The notes under the pieces are model-generated. The model saw only the letters and a list, made by a program, of their open reading frames with translations, was not told where the DNA came from and did no database searches. Positions 48,301-61,354 of a stretch of DNA of 64,000 nucleotides are shown here, in pieces. Positions within the stretch are counted from its first letter, which is position 1. Every line of letters starts with the position of its first letter. Position numbers and translations under genes: made by a program. Source of the DNA: Nemopilema nomurai (Eukaryota > Cnidaria > Scyphozoa > Rhizostomeae > Rhizostomatidae). Location of the stretch: NCBI GenBank assembly GCA_003864495.1, contig PEDN01001355.1:186001-250000 (forward strand), in the 5' to 3' direction.

Positions 48301-50399
48301 TTGTTCTTGATGTGACGTTGAAAAAATTGGTTTTCAACTAAAAATTGTCAAGGTTAATTGGCAGGAGGTAAGATATGTGTTCCACTTTCAAGCTACTACA
48401 CAGCAGAATATGCTTACCTTTTTTCAATTATACCATAACATTTTTTCAATAGTATACTTGTTGCTTTCGGCTACCAAGTTAAATCTTTCTATGCCTATAG
48501 GATCTTTGGACATCATCAGAGTTTCTTACTTTTCAAAAGGTTGGTTTATTTTTAATTATTGTTGTTGTTAATTGCTTGTTACTACATACAACAACTTGTA
48601 AGAACTTACCTGATCTGTGTGCACACAGCTGAACACATTTACATCAGATAGAAAAGACAGTTTGATGTGTCAAACCTATATGTTTTTATGTGTATTTTTG
48701 GCTCATGAGTTATGAGAGTATTTGTAGAACTATTCTCCTTGGAGTCCCATTAAGAATTAGTTTCTTGATGAAACGTCTCAGCACCTAGAAGTTCAATTTG
48801 TAAATATATCAGACAACTTAGAGGAAAGATCCACAAGTTCTTTAGTTTATTTTTCTATGGTCATTGATTTGAAGCATTAATGTTTTATAAGTTTTCAGTT
48901 CAAATAAACAGTGGAACCATATTTTTTGCATAAAGCCAATCAAGCGATCTTCTTACAACCTGGTAGTGTTTTCAATCAAAAGTATTAAATTTGCCAGTTT
49001 TTGGTCATTTTCCGACGTTTGCATACTCTGAGCATTTGTTCACCAATTAGTTTTCCACTACTTTCTTCCTCCACCCACCACTAATGAAAACTCTGGATCA
49101 CCATTATATTTCCTTGCAGGTTAGCGATGTCAGTCAAGCGGCACTTCTCAATTTCTATTCCCCTACGGAGCATCAACGATCTGCCAATCACTTGGTGGTC
49201 AGTTCCTTTCATTTGATATATGATATATTAATTTACAAATTATCCTGTATTTATTGCCTTGTAATTTTGTTTTTAAGTATTTATCCTTTGCCAGTAACTA
49301 TTGTTTTGATGAGAAGTTGGGCTTCTCTTAGGTTGTAACCGACCCAGATGTTCCGATTCTTGAAGTCGCCAAAAAACTAGTTAATACCGATTACCATGAG
49401 TCATTACATTATTAATAAGACTTCATCCAACAAGTTATTGTTAATAAGACTTCATGAAAAACACATGAAGTTGGCTCATCAAAAAAAGTTTCCTGCCTAT
49501 TTCTTCGCATAGCAATCTTCAGGCAAACAGTTTAAGTTACTCCAGCAAGACGTCATACTCCTCAAGTGCCAACAATCTTTTTATGTCTGGACATTGAAAG
49601 CCCTATTCCAGGGTAGGAAGGCTTCATATTTGGGTGTTACTATTTGTCGTTACTTCTGATACGTTTTAATCACTGTGGTTAACACATCTGTGAGCCATAT
49701 GGAAAAATCGGCTTCAACGCAAGCACACTGACAATGGGTCTCAACATAGTCTCAAACAACATGGTGCAAAACCTTTGACTCCGTGTCAACCAAGTCTGTG
49801 TTTGTATTGCTCGTTGCCTTCCGTGTACATTGCATGCACTTTGGAACGGCCGTAGCTAAGTAAACCCAACACTTTGGCAAGTCAAAGAAAGCTAAATCTG
49901 TTCAAACACAAAAAGTCGAACTTGGATAGACCACTCAAGAGGGCTTAATTCTTTTCATGTTGTTAACGAAAGTCTTGCTTCCGCTAACTCTTTTTGGGGT
50001 GTAGCACTTTCATTTGACACTATGGCAATGCTAAATTGATGATTTTTGATGGAATGTCACAAATGCAGCTGAAATGAAGTTTTATTCTCACCCTAGTAAG
50101 TTGGGTATGCGTCTCGACACGATTCCACGTCTCCTGCAAGTTGGGATTGGATACTGCACGTCCCTTCTACTTTTTTCATGGCATTTAGTTATACTTTTCA
50201 GGCTATTTGGCGTTGCCTTTCATTGAGTCGATTTTGTCCTTTTTTGCAGAAATGGCTGTCGTCATATAAAGCCTTGTTTTCAGATAAATGCGTGCAGTGC
50301 AACAAATACTTGAAGGTTGAAACAGCTGAGGGACATTTAGTACCACCATGTTGGAGAGACTTTCTAACGTATAAGCCATATCACACGACATGCAGGTAA
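45342..50399 (+). CDS. MED27: Mediator complex subunit 27 (MED27), 8 exons
   Basis: MED27 is a subunit of the Mediator tail/upper-tail that links transcription factors to RNA polymerase II. Exons: 45342-45550, 45907-46057, 46486-46589, 47288-47375, 48012-48119, 48501-48539, 49120-49197, 50250-50399; these join in frame to 308 residues (human 311). Family landmarks in order: NSGLISLHP and YRDLLQAYAW (exon 2), SSKKPK (exon 3), KFPDLVITI (exon 4), TLDRVIVRS (exon 5), DLWTSSEFLTFQK (exon 6), and the C-terminal zinc-binding part CVQCNKYL...PPCWRDF...YHTTCR ending at TAA. Human ends CQRCGKFL...PPTWRDF...FHDTCRQ, so Cys/His spacing is conserved. The link from exon 2 to exon 3 is shorter than in human and is the least certain join. 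Intron 3 carries a tRNA-like repeat. Confidence 0.95.
46860..47070 (+). repeat. Possible tRNA-derived SINE in MED27 intron 3
   Basis: The stretch holds box A-like TGGCTTGGCCTGAGCA (46990-47005) and box B-like GAGTTTGAGGC (47032-47042), spaced roughly as in a tRNA gene. It is GC-richer than the surrounding intron. No cloverleaf good enough for a tRNA call was seen, and the 5'/3' ends are not defined. Confidence 0.3.
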
Positions 50400-53300
50400 A
50401 AACAGATCAAGAAAATCACGGTTTTGCCTGGCACGTTTCTGTCTGGTCATCCATTGTTCTCCGGTCAACCGGGGGGAAATTCCCACAATACTGTCCTGAA
50501 TGACGAGATGGTTATGCTAACTTGTATTTGTGTCCGAGATACTGACCCACCTCTGTAGGATATGCCCTGAGTTGACTTCTGTCTTGTGGAACGGGACTCA
50601 AGAACGCCAAGGATCAAATAACGAAGAAGTGCTCGCTATTCGAGTGGTCAAATGGCATCAACATGATGGACAAATTTCTAGACTCATTGTTATAAGATGT
50701 AGTTGTAGGAATCGTTATATGTAGGTGCATTTTAGAGATGAAAGTTGAAAAGTTGTAGAGTGTTTTTGCAACTAGATTCTCTCAAGGTACATCAATTAGC
50801 ATTGCAAACCTACAGACCATCCTTTCGCCAGCTACAGTAGAAAGCATAACTAAATCTTGGATCGAAATTCGGTGTTTTATAAAAATAATTTGACTTGCAA
50901 AGAAAATGAATAGATGATATGGGCTCGGCATAGCCGCGGCATTAGATTTTGTCATGCCTAGTTCCCAGTTTCCCTTTGCCGCGAAAGCTAAGTATCCCCA
51001 CAACATTCCAGTTTAACGGAGTATCAAAGAAGGAATATCATTACTTTAGTTTAATTATATAAATGTGACTATGAAAACAAACTCATTTTGAAATCATCAT
51101 TAACATCCATTTCATACTTAGCACTTCCCCCAAATTCTTAAAATTTACTGCATATTTTTACTGCCACCTTGCTGCCACTTAAAATTAGATGCGTATTTTT
51201 GTCAGGGAAGTAAATCATGTTTAGGCAGCGCTCGAATGAACTATTTCGTGACTGTTCCCCTTTGAATTACAAGATGTTAGTACTCAAGTCTTGTACTACA
51301 TTTGAAAAACTGCGGCTGCCAAATCTTGATTCTACCTGCCACTCGAAGTCATCTGGACGTTTTTGTAACCCTAAAAGATGCCCTAACAATTTGTGATTTA
51401 TGACTATAATTTTTGATTACGACAAATGCGCCTTCAATGGCGGTGATAAGTTTTGCTGCTCCTTAAAAAACAACAAAATAGTTTCGTATTCGTCAGAAGT
51501 CATCTTAAATATTTCATAGTGATTCACTGCTCCAAAAGATTTCAATTCCACTGCATTTGCTTAAGGTTTAATGAAACATTTCCTTGGCTGTGAGAAAACA
51601 TTCCGGTTGTGATAAAGTGATATCCAGATTATATCCTTGATAGCAATACTTTCATTCTGATGTCTGATCCTCTTGTTTGCAAGCTTACTCGGCCAGGCAT
51701 TAGAATGACGAAACCAGAGAATAAGCCAATGCATATTTTAACAATAGAAGGTACATATTTGTCCTGGTTGAAGAAGCACAAATCATAAGGACACCTTGCG
51801 TGGGTGTTACAAATCCGAAAACATAGAAAAACGTCTACTTGCATTTAAAGCTGCACTTCAAAGGTTGAGTTTGCAAATGGATTTCGTCATTAAGTCAACT
51901 GAACAGGCAACCACGAAAAAGACTTTGTGTGGTTCCGTTTCCATTGCTAGGTGTTTCAGAGTTCGTGGGGGGTGAAACCGTACTGTTGTAGGCTCCATGG
52001 TTCTATGCAGATTTGTTAATGCCCTAATCACTAGGTCAACGCCTGCAACTTGATACTTTCAAATTTGAGAAATTCACTGTCGTGTTGGACATACCGATTG
52101 ATTCTTGGTGGGGAGAATGACGGCTCTTGGGAAAGGAAATTTGGCAGTTTTTTTACGCCCGGCCACTTTGACTGACTCCAACCGTTTCGTGCATTTTTAA
52201 AAATAATTTTCGATACTCAATCAATCAAATTCAAGCAACCATAAGTCACAATATACAATTTATGATATCAACTATCGTTATGAAAACTCACAGCCTAAAT
52301 ACTATAGAAAATATAATGAATAAATATCGAATAACAATAAATTTTAGTTTAGAACATCAATACAGTTATTTGCTACTTAGGACACTTAGATAAACACATA
52401 AGATAGATAACGAGCTATGAGCCCCTGCTTAGAAATTTACGTTTTACATGAACTAGATTGAAACAAAACTTAAGGACAATAAGTCTAGCTAACAGCTAAA
52501 AGCAAAAACAATTTATGGTCGTTCTCCAAAGTTGAGGTGACGTTTTTATACAAGTTTTAGGCCTCAAGTACAAACTCAATGTATCATGAGATGTTGTCTA
52601 AAACAATATAAACTAATGTTTGTGTTGAGAAGCCAGCGTTAACAAAAACATTTTGCGATGGTATTCTCTTCAGTAACAGAAGTCACAGCAGACGTCTAAA
52701 ATGAAAACAAGGTTTGCGGTTTACTGAGAATGAAAACAACCTGTCTAGTGTGATTTTGGATTAAACACAGGTGTTTAATGTCTAAAGTGCTTTGAGAAGC
52801 ATGCCGCACGAAGGCCGTTAATTACAAAAGGATTTCTCAGCCACTAAAATTTTGGTAGGATTGCTTCTTGACTTTTTAATACTTAGACAATTCTTGTGTA
52901 ATAAAAGTGGAAGAAAATATTGATTTCCGTTTTAGATCACTGCAAATGTAAACGAGAAAAACATGACTGTTAAAACAAGGGAAAGGCGTAGAAGTGGGTT
53001 GGTGAGTAGGGGGCAATACTGCAAAAGAGATGTCTCTCAGCAAAGGGGGTAAACTAAGGAGATAGCACGTAAAAAGTTGACAAAAACAAGACTTAAATAC
53101 GACTACAGCTTGAAGAACTACCACACAATTCTTGTGTCCGTTTTCTCCAACATGGTCCCCTCTACGAATTGCAATGCCAGGAGAATCTGCCATGTCGTTG
53201 ACTAGTAGGGTAATAATTGCAATACCAAAATGGGCGAAGGTACCAATAATGAAAATTGGGAACTCTTCAGGTGTCTTTAAGCTGTGAATTTGGGTAACTC

Positions 53301-54453
53301 TAAAAAGGTCCAAGAAACATTTGAGGGCTTTAGGACTTACTTTGTCTGGCTTTTTCTATCATTTTATCTCCATACCTGACATCCACGCATGCACTGTAAA
53401 ATTAGCGAAGCATTTATACACTGGATTGCAATCCTGCGATTTGCATCTGTGCCAATAACAGGCACCTGCTGTTCCTTGTTATTTCTCTATTTGAGCAAGT
53501 GCTTTGTGGTACAGTACTTCACAATATCTAGAATAACGGAACCAGGTTTTGCATACTTGAAGTACTTTATCGCCCGACACTCCTTGTTTTGGACCACACC
53601 CTTTTGAGGCTGTCAAAATTTTGCCTATATCCACCCCCTGAAGCAACCTCTCTTTGGAGGAGAACAAATAACTGCTGTCTTCTCTTCTTATGCTCCTGAC
53701 CCCATAGTAACTCCATGCCCCTGCCGGTGCTGAGATCACTCATCCAAAATCGTGCCCCCGGCAACAGCCTAGGCTGCTTTTGCTGAGACGTGTCAGTTTT
53801 TGGCGGGTGTTTACATAGCTGAACGACACGATGTCAACAAAGTCAGTGTAACGCAGACCGTCAGAGTATGGTTCCCGTTGTTGCTTGCCAAGGCAAATGA
53901 TTTGGTAGATCCAGGTAAGATAAACTAGGCCTATTGTTTAGAACCTAACGTACTACGAAATATCCTCGGAGTATTTTAGATTAAGATATAGAAGTTCTTA
54001 GAAGTAATGCTTCAAGCGAGCAATAACTTAATTAACTTCACTCCGAACACCTTGATTCTTGTATGATGCGTGCTCGCCACTATACGTGTTTTGGCTTATC
54101 CTCTATATATTTTGGCACGGGTAGCCCTCCATTTTCCGCCATGAATTCATATAAGCCAGTCTTGAATCGGGGCGTCTCCCTTCAACTTGCGTACAACCAG
54201 AAAACAGATGACGCAAAGCCAGTGGTAGAGACCCTCTTCCTGTCTTCTCCCCAGAACCAACATTCCCTCATCTCAGCTGACTGTTGCCAGGTGATTGTGG
54301 CACGGAAGACGTTCACCAACACAGGGATCAGTAATCTGTCCTTCTATTTAGAAATCAGTTCACATCGCGGCTGACAGCTTGCGCTTCAAAAGACGATAAA
54401 ATATCGGGCAGTCGCTTTACGTTGGTAACATTTCAAGGGTCAGCGTATCAACA
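50400..54453. other. Intergenic DNA with unassigned open frames
   Basis: No gene was recognised between MED27 and the AKAP-like gene. A minus-strand open stretch (about 53105-53313) and a plus-strand one (54063-54374) read like protein but have no recognised domain. This region should carry the MED27 3'UTR and the promoter of the next gene. Confidence 0.4.
54063..54374 (+). CDS. Unrecognised small open frame upstream of the AKAP-like gene
   Basis: A 103-codon frame from an ATG, with an inner ATG at 54141 (MNSYKPVLNRGVSLQLAYNQ). It ends YLEISSHRG. No signal peptide, membrane segment or domain was recognised. A possible donor (TGCCAG/GTGATT near 54291) raises the option that it is an exon rather than a full gene. 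It could also be part of the 5'UTR of the next gene. I do not know what it is. Confidence 0.25.
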   Translation: MMRARHYTCFGLSSIYFGTGSPPFSAMNSYKPVLNRGVSLQLAYNQKTDDAKPVVETLFLSSPQNQHSLISADCCQVIVARKTFTNTGISNLSFYLEISSHRG

Positions 54454-57400
54454 ATGGGTTGCGGAGGAAGCGTGCCAATGTCTCGTTTGACAGGAAACAG
54501 GAGCGGTGAGTTGCAGTTGCAATATAAACATTACAGAATGCCCTCGTGTTGTATTTAGATATGAAAACCTCTGGATATTGTGAGAAGTGTTTCGGCCTTT
54601 GTTGGATGGGAAACGAGTGTAAGTGCCACGAAACGGTGGAAGCCAAACGGTTATGAAGCAGTACCACTTCGGTACTGTGAAATAATTTCCTTCGAACCGT
54701 ATTTACTGGCGCGCTCGCAGCTCTCAGGTCGGTACAATCGCAACCTCGTCTTTGAATAACATTAATGAAATTTGGGTAAGCATCTTCCGCTCAACCACCC
54801 TTCTTTACTGCCCCTCGCTATCACCCCCTTTTTTCTTTTATCATTCATCATTGTCAGACAGTTTTTTCCTGTATTATCGACACCAATTTTCTTTAAGCTG
54901 AATGCATCTAAAGCGTATTTACATGGGTGTAGAAATTTCTTGATTGAGTTTGTGAATTAGCTTCATGTTTGTATTCACCTGCGTGTCATATCTATGTATT
55001 CAATGGAACACTGACGCACTCGCTCTTCCTGGATGGGCGAAACACCCTTCTATTATGATACCGTTGACGTCACATCTACAATTGACGAAATATTTTCACA
55101 CAATGGAATATGGACTCTTACCCTTTATTCAGCATCAAAGGACGCACAATTTACGAATTCCTTCTAAGAACACCCTACAACTTAAGTGGTGGCATTTAGT
55201 CATTGTTCTGACAATATGCTCAACCTCTGGGTGGGGGGATTTCACACCCCTAGTTGTCTGCTGTTGGGTTTCGATTACTCTAACATTACGTGTATAGCGA
55301 ATCAACAACACGAACAAGCAGTGTTCTCAATCAATTTTGGTTGAAATATTGATTATTTTCACTAACATCTGTTAGACCATGCAGGCAAATATTGACAATG
55401 GATAATTTTTCGAATACCAGGTATTCTTTCGTGCTCAACTTTAGGGGGGTTATGCTCCATAGCATTCAATAATTACCCCCCCCCATTTTACCAAAATGTG
55501 AAGGTACGACTTACCTCTCCATTTTATTATCACCCCGTCATGTTAGTGACCCCCAATAGCTTTTACGTGAAGCTGGGTTCAACTTTTTTTGGACCGTGAA
55601 AACGTGAATCGACACATTCTATAGCATGATTTCGTGAATGACGGTTAGCCAATTAATTTTTTATGTACTGGATTCGTGAAGCGCGATGTACTGGATTTCC
55701 ATGCGTAAGTTTGTACAAAGGGTGCTAGTTTTATTTTTCGAGCTTCTTTGATAGGCATTTTTAGGTTGAATCAATTGTCGAGCACTTTTGATATCAAGAC
55801 ATATTAGCCGATTAACTTCACTGACCACTAAACTGCCAGAAAGGAAATTTGCCCTTCTTTCCATCGAATTTTAAATTGCAAACACAAGTCAAGTTAATGT
55901 GAACGTGGTTGCTAAAAATGCGTTGCGTGAAAGCGTGAATTTCGAAATATCTCTCTGTGAATTCTTGATGGACCCCCCCCCCCCCCTTATTGGAGGAGGC
56001 CACGTATAAGGCTTTTAAAATTGCTCAGAATTTGCTATCACACCATGTAATTGCACTGTAGAGTCTTCTTTAAAATAATATCCATGTCCTGCTGCCAGTT
56101 TATTTTCACTCCCTCCCCCCCGCACTTTGAGGATTTATTTATAGATTTCTATGTAGGTCACTTATGTACATTATGACCCCAATTTAATGTAAATATAGAA
56201 AAATATCCACCCGCTGCTAAATTCCACCCCCTACAATTACACACAAAAGAGTTCATCGCTCAATTTTTTTCCAGATTTGCAATATTTTTCGAACCACCCA
56301 AAGCTTCGAGACAAAAGAGAGAGCCTCTCGATCGAAGAAGCACGTAAGAGGCGTGCAGAGTGTGCCAAGGAACGGTCGCGAAGAGCCAGTGTTATGGGAC
56401 ACCTGGAAGCTGAGAAGCTGTCTCAAAGAAAGCGTTCTAATGCGTCAATGTACAACATTTCAGGTTTGTTCACTTCATGTTCACCAGTTTGTCTCGATGA
56501 TTTTAGAAAATTGAAATATCCCATAAGCCGTACAGGCAGATGTAGTGAGAAACACCAAGAAGTGTTAAAGGCGTTGACCCAGACTTCAGTAGCGATTGTT
56601 GGCTCTGATACATCGTAGCTGTCACAAAAAGTGACCCGAAATGGTGCTGCTCGCGTTCTTCGCTCAAACGATAGAAATCGGGTTAATGTTGGTGAATATT
56701 CATGGCCACGCTACAAAAAGTAAATATGCCCTTAATTGAATTTGAAAGGCTCGCACGAATAACTTTGGCTCGTCAAAGCTTTCGAAGCATCGAGTAAATA
56801 CTTTAGGCTCTTTTTTATACCTCCCCTGTTCGTGCTCCTTTAAGACTGTCTCGTGCAAATTCAACAAAACCGCCGCTAGAAAGAGCGAAATAAAGGCGGG
56901 CCCATCTTGAAACTTTAATATACAGTTGGATTACTAGCATTCGATAAACGATTTTCCACTTCAATAGAACTACACCTTTCGTTTCACCGTACTAATCCAC
57001 AGGGTTTAACATTTCAGCGGTAATGTCGCCGAATTTTTCATTTGATCTATCAGTTTGACGCGTACACGGAGGATCACGTGCAAGTGGTGCACCAAAACCC
57101 CCTTGACAGCCCTGATTATAGATCATAGCACTAGAACTCATTAAAAGAGTTTCCGCAATATCTATATTGGAATGTTTTTCTTTCGTGTTAACAGAGCTGG
57201 TTTTTCCTGTCGCACTTGATCGGCTTCTTATCAAATCAACTACACTTTTAAAGGGAGCTTCAATTCTGATCCACTCTTATCTGTTCTCTGATGCCTTTAA
57301 ATTGTCTCGCTACTGGAGGAATCTGTGAAAACTTCCCATCTACTCTCAATGTTTTATCGTTATGCAAACGTTTGTTTTTGGCCGAATTGAATTATTAACT

Positions 57401-58504
57401 TTAAATTGTTATAAAGCATAGCTTCCAATTATTGTTAAGCATTACACCTTATGATTATAAAGTATTATTTCTAATGATAATGAAGTTTACTTCTAATGAT
57501 TCTTAGGCATCATATCAGGTGGTCTTGGAAAAACAGGGCAATGCTTTTTCTTGAAACAGCGATTACTTGAATCATTACAGATTGCATTACGACGTTCAAG
57601 GCTCGGACGAATCCCCTCTTAATCTTTCCCAGGAGTGAATGTGATATTTCTGTGGCTCTCCATATTTGCACACCTTTAATTGTTTACTTCGATTTGATGC
57701 GGAAATTGATTCACCTAAGTTGACATTCCATAAAACTTTGCAGAGCGTAAGATAAATTAACACAGTTTAGACTAGTGCGGTCTGTGAAAGTTATGTAATT
57801 ATTTTACGTCATTGTGAGACTGTGCCAGACTTTGCTATTGTTAGTCAAGGGTTGGAACAAAGTTATGGATAAAATAAGTGGAAAATATTTTGAAAGTTTG
57901 TGCCCTGGATCTATTGAAGCAGAAATGTTTTTCAATTTTCCACTGGCAATGTCAATAAATGTCGGAACTTAAGTTAGTTGCTTTTAATCTTGTTTCTTCA
58001 TAAATTGCCTTAATAAAAAGATTGCTTTCAGGGATGATGCAGGTGATATTATGCCGGCTGTAAACTCGAGTTGTCATTACCTTGATTAATTTTTCAGCGA
58101 GTGATGTGTCAGAGGAGTGCCGAATCCCGCCGTTCGAGCCTAAGCAAGCCATGGTGCTGCGATCAACGCCAAGCTCAGGGACAGAAAACAATCTAGAGAT
58201 TGATAACCCCCACAAACCAGTGGCTCGTCTCAATTCAAGGAACTTAGGGAGGAAGGACGTTTCGCCTCTAGAGCCAAACAGTGCGAGAAAAACACGTATT
58301 GAAATCACAATCAGTCCCGGATCGCGGCCCGGTTCATCAAGACCAGATGAATCCGAGGCGGACTTACCCGGAATGGTGACGAGTAGCCGAACGAATTCAC
58401 GGCCGCACTCCAAAGGCGATGCGGAGGAGGAACAAAGGAGGCGCGAGGCAAACGCGATCGTGCAGCAAGCCATATCCAGTGCATTGGTGAAAATTCGTCA
58501 TTGA
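54454..58504 (+). CDS. Unrecognised lipid-anchored protein with an AKAP-type helix, 3 exons
   Basis: I do not recognise this gene. Exons 54454-54505, 56275-56463 and 58098-58504 have GT-AG borders and matching phases (1, 1), giving 215 residues. The N-terminus MGCGGSVPMSRLTG fits N-myristoylation (Gly2, Ser6) with Cys3 available for palmitoylation. Residues 27-75 are strongly basic and likely helical (KLRDKRESLSIEEARKRRAE). They contain a textbook PKA site RRAS (Ser56) and a KRS site (Ser72). Residues about 80-185 look disordered, rich in Ser/Pro/Arg. The C-terminus is EANAIVQQAISSALVKI; A198-x2-I201-V202-x2-A205-I206-x2-A209 fits the consensus of helices that bind the PKA RII docking domain. 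By analogy with small lipid-anchored AKAPs, a membrane PKA scaffold is the best guess, as inference. A poly(A) signal lies at 59018. Confidence 0.75.
55973..55986. repeat. C14 homopolymer in intron 1 of the AKAP-like gene
   Basis: Fourteen uninterrupted C's. Similar tracts occur at 19311-19320 (G10), 40255-40267 (G13) and 63470-63484 (G15). Confidence 0.95.
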
Positions 58505-59017
58505 CATTTGTATTTCATCTATTGAAAAGACAAGAAGAAGGTGACAGCTAGTAGAATCAAAGGTGGCGCTGTTTATGAAGTTGCAATACTTCAAATCTGC
58601 AGCATTGCAAAGTACGCAATTTGAAGTTTATTTAAGGTGCTTGGTAAACGGCAATACCTTCATCATACCCTTCCACAGTACGAGCTTCATATCCCTCCCA
58701 AGAAATGCACGTCAAAACCTTGAAATATAAAAATCATATTTCAAGTATGGTGAATTGTCAGTTGAGATATCAGCGTATGGTCGTTAGTATGAATACATCG
58801 CTACGAAGCGTCATTCTCGCTGCGGAGGAGGTCGCATTACTACCAGAATGTTCTTCTGTGACCCGAACTTTGATTGTACACGCCCACGCCTGTTAAACAG
58901 TCTCGACGTCTTTGTGTTTGCCTGCGTACCAGCACAAATGTACGATTTCTGTTCTTCAAGTAGCCATCTGGCTCAATGAATAGCAAGCCTAGTTGTCTCT
59001 GCTGCATACAACGTACT

Positions 59018-59023
59018 AATAAA
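59018..59023 (+). terminator. Poly(A) signal, AKAP-like gene
   Basis: AATAAA about 510 bp after the stop at 58504. It is the first canonical signal noticed downstream. Confidence 0.45.
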
Positions 59024-61339
59024 CGTTATCTTGTTTCAGCTTTCCTTTGGGAGGATAATGAATAAGACTGATATTTCCTTCGAAATTGTATTCGGGTTCG
59101 ACTTAAACGTATCGTTGTAAACATTGCAATTATTTTCATCATGCGCCAAATGTACCTTAAATGGTCGGCTTACAGGTATGTGTCCTGCTGGGAATAGAAA
59201 GTTTTACGTTAAATCTAACAGAACTGCCCTTTTTAAGAAAATACTAGCGACAGTTAAAAATGCATGCTTGCTGTATCAAGTTAAAATTAGCCTCTAACAA
59301 TGCAAGTGCGCAGTGAAGGATGTTATTTGACTGGCCTAGCCAACAATTTTTCTTTTCTTTCAATGGGAACGTTTTCCTGTTAAACGTCCAAGAATTTTAC
59401 AGGGGGGATTGGGAGGGGGGTGTTGTGATCATGAGCAGACCTACCTTCATCCAACAGCTATGTGCCTAGCTTGTTTTGTTACTTGATTTTTATGTAGATA
59501 TAATGAAATAAACAATCTTATATTGCAGATTTAGAATATAACATATTGAACACGTCATATCACATGTTATGATGCAAATAGATTAGAAGACAATGGAATG
59601 AATTTCTGAGAGCATTTTGTACATAGAACTTGAATATCTACATGAATGTGTCATTTTTATCAGTAAACCTCATGCGATTATCTCTCTGTACAATTGTATC
59701 TCACTCCATTGTTTCATTTTCCTACTTGTCAACCGGCAAAATTGAACGAAAAATTCCTATGCTCCTATCTATTTATGTTGCCTATGTCAGAATTTTTACG
59801 AAAATCACCAACTTCTCTCCGTTTTTCTTGTTGATTTTATGGAGATGCAAGATAGATTTTGGCACAGAAATGCCGATTAGCCTTGTTTAATTTTTAGTTT
59901 CGCCAATAAAAATAAATGATCAAATTATCAACAAGGAAAACAATTTTTATCAGAGTTTTCGCCTGCCATATAGGACATGTTGGCTAAGTTGAATAATTGC
60001 AAATGAATTGGAGCTCTGAACGTTGACAATTTACTGATCTTATCAATTTATTTACGCCTGCATTTCCCTTTGTTCTGGAAGAAAGAGAATAAATCCTGCC
60101 ACAATATCATCGGTATCAGAGGAGCAGAAGAACAAGATGAAACATAATCATACTCACATCATTATATCGAAGTTTATTTTAATCAATGTTGAAAAGGCCA
60201 ATTTCTAAGATGGTGTTGAATGGAAAGGTCATGCTTAATCAGTAATTTATAGTCGATAAAAGTGGTAAGAAAATCACTGTTGGTTGCCTTTTTTGATGTT
60301 CAAGCTTGTAGATGACAGTGCCTAAAGTTTTGAGAGCGAAGGACCCTTTTATTAATATCAAAACGGGAATAAACTAATCATTTTTTTCCTACTGAGTTTG
60401 GCGCTTAAGGATATGAATTGAATGTGTTGGCGATAGGCCCCTCCCCTGCTACAACGCAACGGAGCACAAACATAAACTCAGTTTTTTTCTATGCTACACA
60501 ATCTTACCTGGACTTCAATATGATAAAATCTTTCGACCTTGAAAAACTGCATTTGCTCTTTACAAACGTATTTGTGATTCTGCGTATCCTTCTCATCATC
60601 CCTGCAACAAGCGCAACTGTGGAATAAGCAAATTCTGCCCTCTGCTATGTAAAGAATTTCTACCGTAGCTCTATGAGCGAGCCTCGTTTAAATGCCTCAG
60701 TTCTAATGTACTATATTCATAGAGACACGAAGTTAGATTTTGAGAAAATAATATATTTTTATGCATCAAGACATCCCAGTAGAATGCTCTTCATCAACCC
60801 CTTTGGAGGCGATTGAATAAATATTGTACTGAGATTGTCATTGTTATACTTGTGTCTTGCATGCTAAATGCATGCTCATATTTATATTTTTGTTTTAGTG
60901 AAAAATCTTAAAATAAACAGAAGATGATATAATTTTTCTTCGGGTTTTCTTCACCCGATTGTAGGCAGTCTGTCGCTACCAGATGCGCTGGGGCTGTGGC
61001 TTGGCAATTCTTGTTATAAACCTAAAATGGAGTGGCATCTGAGCCAATTTGGTTGACTCTCATTGTCCGCTAATGCCTTGGACATTCAGACGCTAGTATT
61101 CCTTGTGTTTTTCTTACGCTGAAAAGGTTCCTTTGAAACAAATTTAAAGATTCGAAACCATTTTAAGGCCTCATGAGTGGAAAAATCTCAGGAGCTTCGC
61201 TCCCCGAGCCCCCAGTCCCTGCCAGGGTCCTGCCCTCGACCCGCTAGGGGGCTTGCAGATTTAGGGTATTCGGAACGCAATATACACTTTACGCAATTTT
61301 ACAAAGAAGTCAACCCTACGCCCTCCCTTTCTAATAATG

Positions 61340-61354
61340 CTAGATCCGGCCCTG
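61340..61354 (-). mobile_element. DNA-transposon end-like motif
   Basis: CTAGATCCGGCCCTG is the near reverse complement of the CAGGGGCGGATCCAG motif at 25556, so the two may be opposite ends of one repeat family. It follows a stretch at 61160-61260 that is GC-rich compared with its neighbours. Confidence 0.4.

Noticed and set aside
54965..55297. 110-codon plus-strand frame with hydrophobic segment
   Set aside because: No family likeness, within an intron of the AKAP-like gene, ordinary length for chance.
57952..58473. 173-codon minus-strand open frame
   Set aside because: Antisense to the last exon of the AKAP-like gene; GC-rich coding DNA often leaves the opposite strand open, and no domain or splice support was seen.
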